Shown: piece after piece, positions 44,609 to 52,650 of the stretch
How the letters are laid out: each line of letters opens with the position of its first letter
How positions within the stretch are numbered: position 1 is the stretch's first letter
From: Brevundimonas sp. Root1279
GTDB lineage: Bacteria; Pseudomonadota; Alphaproteobacteria; Caulobacterales; Caulobacteraceae
Length of the DNA stretch: 64,000 nucleotides
NCBI RefSeq assembly: GCF_001425945.1
Contig: NZ_LMEB01000004.1
Location: 172,537 to 236,536, forward strand
Reading direction: 5' to 3'
Notes under the pieces: model-generated
Database searches by the model: none
What the model saw: the letters and a program-made list of their open reading frames with translations, nothing else
What the model was told of the DNA's origin: nothing
Made by a program: the position numbers and the translations under genes

Positions 44609-47600
44609 TGGATGTGTCCGTGAAGCGCACCGATCAGGAACTGGGCGGAGCCCCCGAAGGCCTCGACGCCCTTACCGTCGCCGAACGCCTCAAGGCCGAC
44701 GGCGGCCTCGGCGTCTTCGTGGCCCGCGACTACGCCCGCATGGGCGAGTTCGTGCAGGCCTTCCGGTTCTTCGCCGGGGACATTGAACTGGTTGAGTTTC
44801 CAGCTTGGGATTGTCTGCCCTACGACCGCCTGAGTCCGACCTCGTCGGTCTCGGCCGAACGGATGGCGGCCCTGACCCGTCTGGCCCAGCGAGCCGACGA
44901 CGACCGCAAGCCCTTGCTGGTGGTGACCACCATCGGCGCCGCTATGCAGCGCACGCCGCCGCGTGAGGTGACCTGCGGCGCCGGCTTCGAAACCATGGTC
45001 GGCCTCGATCTCGATACGGCGGCCCTGGAGCTCTATTTCGGCGCCAACGGCTACGTCAGGGCCTCGACCGTCTCGGAGCGCGGCGAGTTCGCCGTGCGCG
45101 GCGGGGTCATCGACGCCTTCCCGCCGGGCTTCGCCGAACCGGTCCGCCTCGACATGTTCGGCTCGGAACTGGAGTCCATCCGCACCTTCGACCCGGCCAC
45201 CCAGCGCTCGACCGGCCAGCTTCGGGACGTCTCATTGGCCCCGGTGTCCGAAGCCCTGCTGACGCCGGACGCCATTTCGCGCTTCCGCACCGGCTATCTG
45301 AACCTGTTCGGCGCCCCGGGCGACGATCCGCTCTACGCCACCATCAGCGAAGGCGCGCGCCGTCAGGGCATGGAGCACTGGTTGCCGCTCTTCTACGAGC
45401 GGCTCGAGACCCTGTTCGACTATCTGCCGGACGACGCCCGCCTGTTCCTGGACAACCAGGTCGAGGCCGCCCGCGGCGAACGCTGGACCCTGACCAAGGA
45501 CGCCTACGACGCCCGCCGCGACGCCTCGCTGGGCAAGGGCGGCGCCGCCTGGCGCGCCCTGCCGCCGCAGCGGCTGTATCTCGAACAAGGCGACTGGAAC
45601 TCCGCCCTGGCTGGCCGCTGGGTGCGGCGCATGACGCCCTTCCACGGGCCCGGCGAAGACGCCGGCGGTCGGCTCGGCCGCAGCTTCGCTGCCGAGCGCG
45701 CGCAGGACAGCGTCAATCTGTTCGAGTCGGTCGCCCGCCACGCCGAGACGCTGAAGGGCGCCGGCAAGCGCGTCCTGTTCGCCTCCTGGACCGAGGGCTC
45801 GTCCGAACGCCTGGCCTCGATGCTGGCCGACCACGGACTGGAGCACGTCGTCGCCGTGCGCGACTGGGCCGATGTCCAGAAGGCGCCCAAGGACATCTAC
45901 CTGCGCGGCGTCCTGCCGGTGGAGCACGGCTTCGAGACCGATGCGGTCGCCGTCATCTCCGAGACCGACATCCTCGGCGACCGCCTGGCCCGTCCGAAGA
46001 AGAAGCGCCGGGCGTCGAACTTCCTCGCCGAGGCCTCGGCCCTGACGACGGGCGACCTGGTCGTCCACCTCGACCACGGCATCGGCCGCTACGAGGGGCT
46101 GAAGACGCTTGAGATCCAGGAGGCGCCGCACGACTGCCTGGAGCTGATGTACGCCGGCGAGAGCAAGCTCTACCTACCGGTCGAGAACATCGACCTGCTG
46201 ACCCGCTACGGCAGCGACACCGACGGCGCGCAGCTGGACCGGCTCGGCGGCGCCGGCTGGCAGGCACGCAAGGCCAAGGCCAAGCAGCGCCTGCGCGACA
46301 TGGCCGAGGGCCTGATCGCGCTGGCCGCCAAGCGCTCCCTGCGCACCTCTGAGTCCATCACCCCGCCGCACGGGCTGTTCGACGAGTTCTGCGCCCGCTT
46401 CCCGTACGAGGAGACGGACGACCAGCTCAACGCCATCGGCGACGTGCTGGAGGACCTCGGCAAGGGTACGCCGATGGATCGCCTGATCTGCGGCGACGTC
46501 GGATTCGGCAAGACCGAGGTGGCCCTGCGCGCCGCCTTTGTGGTGGCCATGAGCGGCCAGCAGGTCGCCGTCGTCTGCCCGACGACCCTGCTGGCCCGCC
46601 AGCATTTCAAGACCTTCTCGGAGCGCTTCGCCGGCTGGCCGATCACGGTCCGCCACCTCTCGCGCATGGTCACCGCCAAAGACGCCGCCGAGACCCGCGC
46701 GGGCCTTAAGGACGGGACGTTCGAGATCGTCGTCGGCACCCATGCGGTGCTCAGCGAACAGGTTGGGTTCAAGGACCTGGGCCTGGTGATCGTCGACGAG
46801 GAGCAGCACTTCGGGGTCAAGCACAAGGAGAAGCTCAAGTCGCTTCGCGCTGACGTGCACCTGCTGACCCTGACCGCCACCCCCATCCCGCGAACCCTGC
46901 AGATGGCGCTGTCCGGCATCCGCGAGATGTCGATCATCGCCACCCCGCCGGTCGATCGCCTGGCGGTGCGGACCTACGTCACGCCGTGGGATCCGGTGCT
47001 GGTCCGCGAGGCCTTGCTGCGCGAGAAATACCGCGGCGGCCAGGCCTACTATGTCGTGCCGCGCCTCAGCGACCTGCCGGACATCGAGAAATTCCTCCGC
47101 GAGCAGGTGCCGGAGATCAAATTCGTCGTCGGCCACGGCCAGATGTCGCCGACCCAGCTGGAAGACGTGATGAGCGCCTTCTACGACGGCACCTATGACC
47201 TGCTGCTGTCGACCACCATCGTCGAGAGCGGCCTGGACGTGCCGACGGCCAACACCCTGATCGTGCACAAGGCCGACATGTTCGGCCTGGCCCAGCTGCA
47301 CCAGATCCGCGGCCGCATCGGCCGGGCCAAGGCCCGCGCCTTCGCCTATCTGACGACCGATCCGAAGCGGCCGCTCTCGCTGTCGTCCGAGCGGCGGCTG
47401 CAGGTGCTGCAGTCGCTCGACAACCTGGGCGCTGGCTTCCAGCTGGCTAGCCACGACCTCGACCAGCGCGGCGGCGGCAACCTGCTCGGCGACGAACAGT
47501 CGGGCCACATTCGCGAGGTCGGCGTCGAGCTGTACCAGCAGATGCTCGAGGACGCCGTAGCCGAGCTGCGCCAGGCAGGCGAGGGCGGGGTCGTCGACCG

Positions 47601-48057
47601 CGGCTGGTCGCCGGCCATCAATGTCGGGGCCGCCGTCCTGATTCCAGAGGATTACGTCCCGGACCTCAACGTCCGCCTCAGTCTCTATCGCCGCCTCTCG
47701 GATGCCGAGAACAACGAATCCCGCGAAGCCCTGGCCGCCGAGCTTATCGACCGGTTCGGTCCGCTGCCGGACGAGGCCAAGCAGCTGTTGCGCATCGTCG
47801 GCATCAAGGCGAACTGCAAGACCGCCTCCATCGAACGCATCGATGTCGGGCCCAAGGGCGCCGTCCTGACCCTGCGTGACAACATCTTCCCGAACCCGAT
47901 GGGCCTGGTCGGCCTGATCCAGAAGAACCACGCCTTCTGGAAGCTGCGGCCAGATCAGAAGATCGTCGTGAAGGGGGAGTGGGACACGCCCGAAGACCGG
48001 CTAAAGGTCGCCGAGCGCATCACCGCCGATCTGGCGCGGGTGGCGGGGGCCGGCTAG
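44608..48057 (+). CDS. mfd: Transcription-repair coupling factor Mfd
   Basis: Mfd removes stalled RNA polymerase at DNA damage and recruits UvrA. The 1149-residue protein has the UvrB-like N-terminal part (EFPAWDCLPYDRLSPTSSVSAERM), the RNA polymerase-binding domain (TGDLVVHLDHGIGRYEGL, near residue 480), Walker A GDVGFGKTEVALRA, the DEEQ box IVDEEQHFGVKHKEKLK, TATPIPRTLQMALSGIREMSII, the helicase end STTIVESGLDVPTANTLIV and RIGRAKARAFAYL, and the C-terminal TRCF domain. It starts with ATG 44608 in a TGATG overlap with sdhE. Confidence 0.96.
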   Translation: MDVSVKRTDQELGGAPEGLDALTVAERLKADGGLGVFVARDYARMGEFVQAFRFFAGDIELVEFPAWDCLPYDRLSPTSSVSAERMAALTRLAQRADDDRKPLLVVTTIGAAMQRTPPREVTCGAGFETMVGLDLDTAALELYFGANGYVRASTVSERGEFAVRGGVIDAFPPGFAEPVRLDMFGSELESIRTFDPATQRSTGQLRDVSLAPVSEALLTPDAISRFRTGYLNLFGAPGDDPLYATISEGARRQGMEHWLPLFYERLETLFDYLPDDARLFLDNQVEAARGERWTLTKDAYDARRDASLGKGGAAWRALPPQRLYLEQGDWNSALAGRWVRRMTPFHGPGEDAGGRLGRSFAAERAQDSVNLFESVARHAETLKGAGKRVLFASWTEGSSERLASMLADHGLEHVVAVRDWADVQKAPKDIYLRGVLPVEHGFETDAVAVISETDILGDRLARPKKKRRASNFLAEASALTTGDLVVHLDHGIGRYEGLKTLEIQEAPHDCLELMYAGESKLYLPVENIDLLTRYGSDTDGAQLDRLGGAGWQARKAKAKQRLRDMAEGLIALAAKRSLRTSESITPPHGLFDEFCARFPYEETDDQLNAIGDVLEDLGKGTPMDRLICGDVGFGKTEVALRAAFVVAMSGQQVAVVCPTTLLARQHFKTFSERFAGWPITVRHLSRMVTAKDAAETRAGLKDGTFEIVVGTHAVLSEQVGFKDLGLVIVDEEQHFGVKHKEKLKSLRADVHLLTLTATPIPRTLQMALSGIREMSIIATPPVDRLAVRTYVTPWDPVLVREALLREKYRGGQAYYVVPRLSDLPDIEKFLREQVPEIKFVVGHGQMSPTQLEDVMSAFYDGTYDLLLSTTIVESGLDVPTANTLIVHKADMFGLAQLHQIRGRIGRAKARAFAYLTTDPKRPLSLSSERRLQVLQSLDNLGAGFQLASHDLDQRGGGNLLGDEQSGHIREVGVELYQQMLEDAVAELRQAGEGGVVDRGWSPAINVGAAVLIPEDYVPDLNVRLSLYRRLSDAENNESREALAAELIDRFGPLPDEAKQLLRIVGIKANCKTASIERIDVGPKGAVLTLRDNIFPNPMGLVGLIQKNHAFWKLRPDQKIVVKGEWDTPEDRLKVAERITADLARVAGAG

Positions 48058-48803
48058 TCGCAGCCCGGCGCGACAGTGTCGAAGCGCTCATCCCACCAGC
48101 TCTGCCAGCGGGCCTTCAGCTCCGCGAGCTCGGCGTCCGACTGGCCGTAGGTGGTCAGGGTGATCATGGTCGAGCCGCGTGGGCGCTTGTTGTTGACCGG
48201 GCTGTCCAGCACCACCAGCAGGCCGTCGCCCCAGCCATCGACGGTGACGCCGATCTGGTGCCGGGCCGTGAACCACACCTGGCCCGAGGCGTCCGCGTCG
48301 GGGCCCAGCGGCATCGACCACGGCTCGCCCTTGGCCGGGGCGGCGTCGAGGCCGAGCAGCGAGCGGCCCAGCTGATCGGCATGCGGCGGGCCCGAGAAAA
48401 ACAGCGTCCGGCGCGCCTGACCCGGATGACGGGCGAAGGCGAAGGCCAGTTGCCAGGTGAAGGAGATCCAGCCCTCGATCATGCCGTCGAAGACATTGTC
48501 CCAGTCGGTGTCCGCCGGGGCAGAGCGAACGACCCGCACCATGCAGGCGCCGTCGCCTACGGCCTCAATCTCATAGCGGTCGTTGACGCCCGGGAAGCTG
48601 ACCACGCGGTTCGCCTCGTCGGCCACGGCGTTGGCTACGAAGATGTAGTCGATTTCGTCATCGAGGCTGTCGGTCTCCCAGCCGAACCACTGCTTGATCT
48701 TGGGCGGATCGCGCAGCGCCTCCCAGACCAGGTCGGCGGGGGCCGGGACGGTGACCTCGACGAGGACCCGGTCCTTCATCGGCTTGTCGGCGGCTTCGGT
48801 CAT
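48054..48803 (-). CDS. SRPBCC (AHSA1-like) protein
   Basis: The 249-residue protein opens with VEVTVPAPADLVWEALRDPPKIKQWFGWE, the first strand and helix of the SRPBCC/AHSA1 fold, which binds hydrophobic ligands or works as an activator of chaperones. A second, divergent part follows up to GWGDGLLVVLDSPVNNKRPRG. No catalytic motif can be assigned. It lies eight bases after an ArsR-type regulator gene on the same strand; ArsR plus AHSA1 pairs are common and the regulator likely controls it. Its stop shares CTAG with mfd. Confidence 0.84.
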   Translation of the reverse strand: MTEAADKPMKDRVLVEVTVPAPADLVWEALRDPPKIKQWFGWETDSLDDEIDYIFVANAVADEANRVVSFPGVNDRYEIEAVGDGACMVRVVRSAPADTDWDNVFDGMIEGWISFTWQLAFAFARHPGQARRTLFFSGPPHADQLGRSLLGLDAAPAKGEPWSMPLGPDADASGQVWFTARHQIGVTVDGWGDGLLVVLDSPVNNKRPRGSTMITLTTYGQSDAELAELKARWQSWWDERFDTVAPGCD

Positions 48804-48811
48804 GACGGGCC

Positions 48812-49423
48812 TCAGTTCTTGGTGACGGCGGGTTTGGGAACCGCCGGATGGGCGGCGGCGGTGAGGCGGTAGCGCCGCCCCTCGGGGGCGGCGTATCGGC
48901 GGGCGAGGGCGGCGACAGCGGCCGTCGCTTCTTCGGTGAAGGCGTCGAAGTCGGCGGGCGTGGCGAAGCTGAGATCGGCCTCGACGGTCAGGGTCAGCAG
49001 GCGCGAGCCCTCGGCTTCAGCCGCCTGACGCATCCGGGCCACGTCGCGGACGAGGGTCGAGGCGGTCTGGATCAGATGGTCGGCTGCGTGCCGGTCCTGG
49101 GCCTCGACCGCCTCCGGATCCCGCGGCGGCTGCAGCAGGGCTGGGTCGAGCACATAGCGGTCGGCGGCGGTGAACAGCCGCTCGGTGAAGCCGCGCTTCT
49201 TCCGCTCGCCGGCCGGCTGGATCAGACCCGCGGCCTCGAGGGCGCGCAGGTGGTGGCCGATCTTCTGCCGCGGCATGCCCAGCTTCTCGGCCAGCCCGGC
49301 GGCGGAGGTCGGTTCGTCCAGCGCAGACAGGATCGCGCGACGGATCGGCGCCAGGGCGAGCAGGGCGGTGTCGAGGTCGTCGAGCAGGACCGAGGGTGCG
49401 GCGGGCATGGCCGGACCGTGCAT
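48812..49423 (-). CDS. ArsR-type winged-helix regulator
   Basis: The 203-residue protein has a winged helix at residues 20-90: LLALAPIRRAILSALDEPTSAAGLAEKLGMPRQKIGHHLRALEAAGLI, followed by the wing with KKRGFTERLF. The C-terminal half carries LLTLTVEADLSFATPADFDAFTEEATAAV, typical of the regulator partners of SRPBCC genes. No cysteine metal site is seen. The start is ATG 49423 or ATG 49408; an inverted repeat GACAA-ATCAGA-TTGTC at 49426-49441 touches the first of them, so the start at 49408 or a leaderless message are both possible. Confidence 0.84.
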   Translation of the reverse strand: MHGPAMPAAPSVLLDDLDTALLALAPIRRAILSALDEPTSAAGLAEKLGMPRQKIGHHLRALEAAGLIQPAGERKKRGFTERLFTAADRYVLDPALLQPPRDPEAVEAQDRHAADHLIQTASTLVRDVARMRQAAEAEGSRLLTLTVEADLSFATPADFDAFTEEATAAVAALARRYAAPEGRRYRLTAAAHPAVPKPAVTKN

Positions 49424-49425
49424 TA

Positions 49426-49441
49426 GACAAATCAGATTGTC
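49426..49441 (-). promoter_or_regulatory. Inverted repeat before the ArsR-type gene
   Basis: GACAA and TTGTC arms around ATCAGA lie directly before ATG 49423, a good place for an ArsR autoregulatory operator. Confidence 0.4.
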
Positions 49442-49449
49442 AAATGGCT

Positions 49450-50778
49450 TCAGACCGGCGAGCGGACGTCCTTCGAGGCTCGCTCGAGCACCGTCGCCGG
49501 CGATTCGCCGGGCCCGACCTCGGCCACGCCGACCTCGAACTCGACCACGAACGGGGTCCGGTCCGGGCCCGCGTCGAAGGCGGTGCAGCCGATCACTGCA
49601 GCGATGCGGTCGGCGGCGATGCGACCGGCCGGCCCCTTCGTCGCGGGCAGGGCAAGGGCGAAGACGTCGGACGACAGGCGCGCGGCCGTGTCCTCGGTGC
49701 GGATCAGTCGGGAGACCATGGCCCCGATCTGCGGCAGCGCGCGATCCAGCCAACCGGTCTTGCGGGCCTCGGACACCGCCCCGGTCTCGGAGACCTTCAG
49801 CACCACGACCGACAGCGGCCGCCGCCGCAGTCGCGCGCCCTCGGCCACCCGCGCCAGATGGCTGGCGAACAGCTCGGGGGTGAACAGGCCGGTGGCCGGA
49901 TCGGTCAGGCCCGAACCGCGCGCGCTCTCCAGCGTCCGGCGGATCGTCAGGTGCCGGCGATGATGCTTGGCCAGAGCGACGATGCGGTCGGCGGTCTCGT
50001 CCTCCGGCGTATCGGCCGCAGCGACGTCGGCGAAGCCGCGATTGTACAGCTCGGCCAGGTTGATCTCGGCGGAACCACGAAGATAGAGCACCGCCGGGAT
50101 GTGATAGAGGCGGGTGTTCCGCTTCATGCCCGAGGCGATCGACAGGGCCGGCGCATGGTCCTCGGCGCCCCACAAGACGGCGGCGTCGAACGGGCGTTCG
50201 TGCAGGTAGTCGAAGGCGGTGTAGGGCGTAGGCGCCGCCACCACTTCGCAGCCGCGCTCCTGCAGGGCGTTCGACAGGGCGAGGAAATGCCGGTCCGGCT
50301 TGCCCGCGGCCAGCACGCGCAGCGGCGCCGTCTCGGCGGCGGAGGGGGTCAGGGGCTCGCCGCGCGACGCGAAGGTCGCTTCGCGCAGGGAGACCTCCTC
50401 TTCGGCGATAGCTGCGCGGACCAGATTCTCGAGACGCAGCGCCGCCTGGGCGGCGTGCGGCGGGCCAGAGCTGGCGATGTCGGCCAGGCCCGGGGTCCAG
50501 TCGCCGGCGTCCGGCCCGATGGCCAGGATCGGCAGACGGCGCGGCGTGACTGTCTGGCGCAGGGCCTCAATGCTGCCGGTCGGATCGGGGATGCGGGAAT
50601 CGACGATGGCGGCCTCGAGCGGCCAGTCGATCAGGACCTGCACCGCCCCGGCCAGCGACCGGGCGGTGACCGTCCGCCACCCCAACGCATCGAGCCCCTG
50701 ACACAGGGAGCCGATCAGGTCGTCGTCAGGTGCGACGACCAGAATGCGCGGGTCGGAGGTCAAGAACGAAGTCTCCAT
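49450..50778 (-). CDS. popA: PopA-like protein: two receiver domains and a degenerate GGDEF domain
   Basis: The 442-residue protein has receiver 1 (residues 12-120, phosphoacceptor-like Asp60 in AAIVDSRIP), receiver 2 (152-275, where the acceptor position in FDAAVLWGAED is Trp), and a GGDEF domain (about 290-442) starting LTDPATGLFTPELF. The catalytic GGDEF is changed to SSDVF (369-373), so diguanylate cyclase activity should be lost, while the c-di-GMP inhibitory site RxxD is kept as RTED (360-363). This is the architecture of Caulobacter PopA, which binds c-di-GMP and brings CtrA to ClpXP at the cell pole for G1-S transition. Length fits (about 440). Confidence 0.85.
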   Translation of the reverse strand: METSFLTSDPRILVVAPDDDLIGSLCQGLDALGWRTVTARSLAGAVQVLIDWPLEAAIVDSRIPDPTGSIEALRQTVTPRRLPILAIGPDAGDWTPGLADIASSGPPHAAQAALRLENLVRAAIAEEEVSLREATFASRGEPLTPSAAETAPLRVLAAGKPDRHFLALSNALQERGCEVVAAPTPYTAFDYLHERPFDAAVLWGAEDHAPALSIASGMKRNTRLYHIPAVLYLRGSAEINLAELYNRGFADVAAADTPEDETADRIVALAKHHRRHLTIRRTLESARGSGLTDPATGLFTPELFASHLARVAEGARLRRRPLSVVVLKVSETGAVSEARKTGWLDRALPQIGAMVSRLIRTEDTAARLSSDVFALALPATKGPAGRIAADRIAAVIGCTAFDAGPDRTPFVVEFEVGVAEVGPGESPATVLERASKDVRSPV

Positions 50779-50916
50779 TCGCACCCCAGCCCGGGCGCGA
50801 CATCGGGCGGGGACCATAGCGACGGTCGCCAGCCCGAAGCAACTGGGCGCGGCAACTGTGCGACGTCCTTTTCCGCGGCGAGAATTAGGGTAAAGGGGAG
50901 GACGTCGAGGGCGGTT

Positions 50917-51882
50917 GTGGGCACCGGGTTGCAGGCTGGAACGAACATCGAGGGCGCCGTGCGCTGGGCCATGCCGAAGCTGTGGGGGCGACTCGCTGTC
51001 AAGGCGTTCACGCGCAGCTGGGGCCGCGACGTGATGCTCTACACCGGCGGGGTCTCCTTCTTCGCCCTGCTGGCCGTCTTCCCGGCGATCGCCATCCTGA
51101 TCGGCTTCTACAAGGCCGGCCTGTCCATTACCGAGGTCAACGCCCAGGCCGCCGCCCTGGCCGACGTCATGCCGGCCGCGGCCCGGTCGATCTTCCTGGC
51201 CGAGATCGAACGTCTCGCCAACGCACCGGCCAGCGCTGTTTCGGCCCAAAGCGCCTTCGCCCTGATCATCGGCGGCTACGCAGCACACAGGGGATTCAAG
51301 GCCCTGCTGGCCGGACTGAACCTGATCCACGATGAGACCGAGCCGCACGGCTTCCTGAAGTTCAACCTGCTGGCCTTCTTCGTCGCCCTGTTCGCCTTCG
51401 CCCTGTTCACCGTGGTCTCGGGCGCCGTGGTCACCTCGCGCCTGATCGAGCACGCCGGCGCCGCCGCACCGGCGGCCCGCAGCGGCGTGGACCTTGTGGG
51501 TCTTTGGCCTGCGCTGGGGCTCGGCCTGGGGCTGACCATGTTGTACCGTTACGCCATGTCGCACCGCACGCCGGTGGCCTGGGTTCCAGCCATCACTGGC
51601 GGCGTGGTCGCCATGGTGCTGTCGACGGTCTCGTCCTGGCTGTGCGCCATCTATGTCGAGCAGATCGCACCACTGGGGGCCACCTACGGCTCGGTCGGCG
51701 CCGTGGTCGTGCTGCTGATCTGGCTGTCGTGGAACGTCAACGCCATCTTCTACGGCGGCGCCTTCGCCACCGAGATGGAGATCCTCGCCCGCTCCGCCGG
51801 TGCGCCGGATCTGAAGCCGGCGGACCCGCTGCCCGAATCGGTCGTCAGCCTGTCGGAGCGCCGGGCGTCTCGATCTCGATAG
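50917..51882 (+). CDS. YihY/BrkB-family inner-membrane protein
   Basis: The 321-residue protein has six hydrophobic segments and the family blocks AFTRSWGRDVMLYTGGVSFFALLAVFPAIAIL, HRGFKALLAGLNLIHDETEPHG, AWVPAITGGVVAMVL and YGSVGAVVVLLIWLSWNVNAIFYGGAFATEME. The family was once called ribonuclease BN; it is now seen as membrane proteins of uncertain function. GTG 50917 has GAGG six bases before; ATG 50971 is possible. The last 38 bases overlap the convergent tusA gene. Confidence 0.88.
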   Translation: MGTGLQAGTNIEGAVRWAMPKLWGRLAVKAFTRSWGRDVMLYTGGVSFFALLAVFPAIAILIGFYKAGLSITEVNAQAAALADVMPAAARSIFLAEIERLANAPASAVSAQSAFALIIGGYAAHRGFKALLAGLNLIHDETEPHGFLKFNLLAFFVALFAFALFTVVSGAVVTSRLIEHAGAAAPAARSGVDLVGLWPALGLGLGLTMLYRYAMSHRTPVAWVPAITGGVVAMVLSTVSSWLCAIYVEQIAPLGATYGSVGAVVVLLIWLSWNVNAIFYGGAFATEMEILARSAGAPDLKPADPLPESVVSLSERRASRSR

Positions 51883-52075
51883 TCAGGACGCCGTCGGCCT
51901 CGGTCACGGACAGCACCTGCCCGCCGACGCCGGCCAGCAGATGCGGCACGTCGATTCGCGCCATCGGATCGGTCGCGAGCAGGGTCAATCGGGTCGCGGG
52001 ACCGGCCTCCCGCATCGCCTTCTGAAGCCTCAGGGTCGGGGTCGGGCAGCGATGCCCGCGCGCATCGACGATCAT
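51845..52075 (-). CDS. TusA-family sulfur-carrier protein
   Basis: The 76-residue protein has the TusA/SirA fold with the conserved Cys in DARGHRCPTPTLRLQKAM, followed by LLATDPMARIDVPHLLAGVG. The CPxP motif marks the sulfur acceptor for tRNA thiolation or related transfers. Its start overlaps the pncC stop (ATGA), and its 3' end overlaps yihY by 38 bases on the other strand. Which sulfur pathway it serves is not shown by its neighbours. Confidence 0.88.
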   Translation of the reverse strand: MIVDARGHRCPTPTLRLQKAMREAGPATRLTLLATDPMARIDVPHLLAGVGGQVLSVTEADGVLTIEIETPGAPTG

Positions 52076-52566
52076 GCCGCGATCACCCGGCCGAGCAGCA
52101 GACGCAAGGCCATCCTCACGCTCTCCAGCCGCACCGCCTCGCGTCCAATGTCGCCGAAGCGCTGCTCGATGTGGACCACGCCGGACGGTCCGGCCGCGGC
52201 GAAGTGAACGAGGCCCACAGGCTTGTCCGGCGAGCCGCCGCCCGGGCCGGCAATGCCCGTGACCGAGACCGAGACCTGGGCGGCGGAGTTCGCCACCGCA
52301 CCCTGGGCCATGGCTCGGGCGACCGGCTCCGAGACCGCGCCGTGGGCCTCAATTAGGGTCGCCGGAACGCCGACGAGGTCGCTCTTGGCGGCATTGCTGT
52401 AGGTGACGAAGCCGCGGTCCACGACAGCGGATGATCCGGCGATTGCGGTCAGGGCGCCGGAGACCAGCCCACCGGTGCAGCTCTCGGCCGTGGCGATCAT
52501 CAGGCCCTTGGCGTCGGCGGTCCGGATCACCTCGCGGGCGAGGCTGTCGATGTCGTCGGGAAACAT
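52072..52566 (-). CDS. pncC: Nicotinamide-nucleotide amidohydrolase (CinA C-terminal domain)
   Basis: The 164-residue protein is the stand-alone CinA C-terminal domain, which deamidates nicotinamide mononucleotide in NAD salvage. It has the signature TAESCTGGLVSGALTAIAGSSAVVDRGFVTYSN, then GAVSEPVARAMAQGA and VTGIAGPGGGSPDKPVGLVHF. The Ser and Lys of the family's active site are present (ESCTGG, SDL-region Lys in NAAKSDLVGV). It is coupled to tusA by ATGA and divergent from the transporter-synthase gene. Confidence 0.92.
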   Translation of the reverse strand: MFPDDIDSLAREVIRTADAKGLMIATAESCTGGLVSGALTAIAGSSAVVDRGFVTYSNAAKSDLVGVPATLIEAHGAVSEPVARAMAQGAVANSAAQVSVSVTGIAGPGGGSPDKPVGLVHFAAAGPSGVVHIEQRFGDIGREAVRLESVRMALRLLLGRVIAA

Positions 52567-52650
52567 GCGGACGGGGGCTTTCCGAAGCAGCGGCGAGTCG
52601 CTCTAGTGATGGTGTTCGCCGAAATGGCGGCGCCAGCATACGGGGCGGGC

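Noticed and set aside
46174-47931. 585-codon minus-strand open frame within mfd
   Set aside because: A codon-bias shadow of mfd; the helicase motifs on the plus strand are complete.
49438-49443. TTGACA on the minus strand before the ArsR-type gene
   Set aside because: A -10 box 17 bases downstream is lacking (CACGGT), and transcription would begin inside the gene. It is better seen as part of the inverted repeat.
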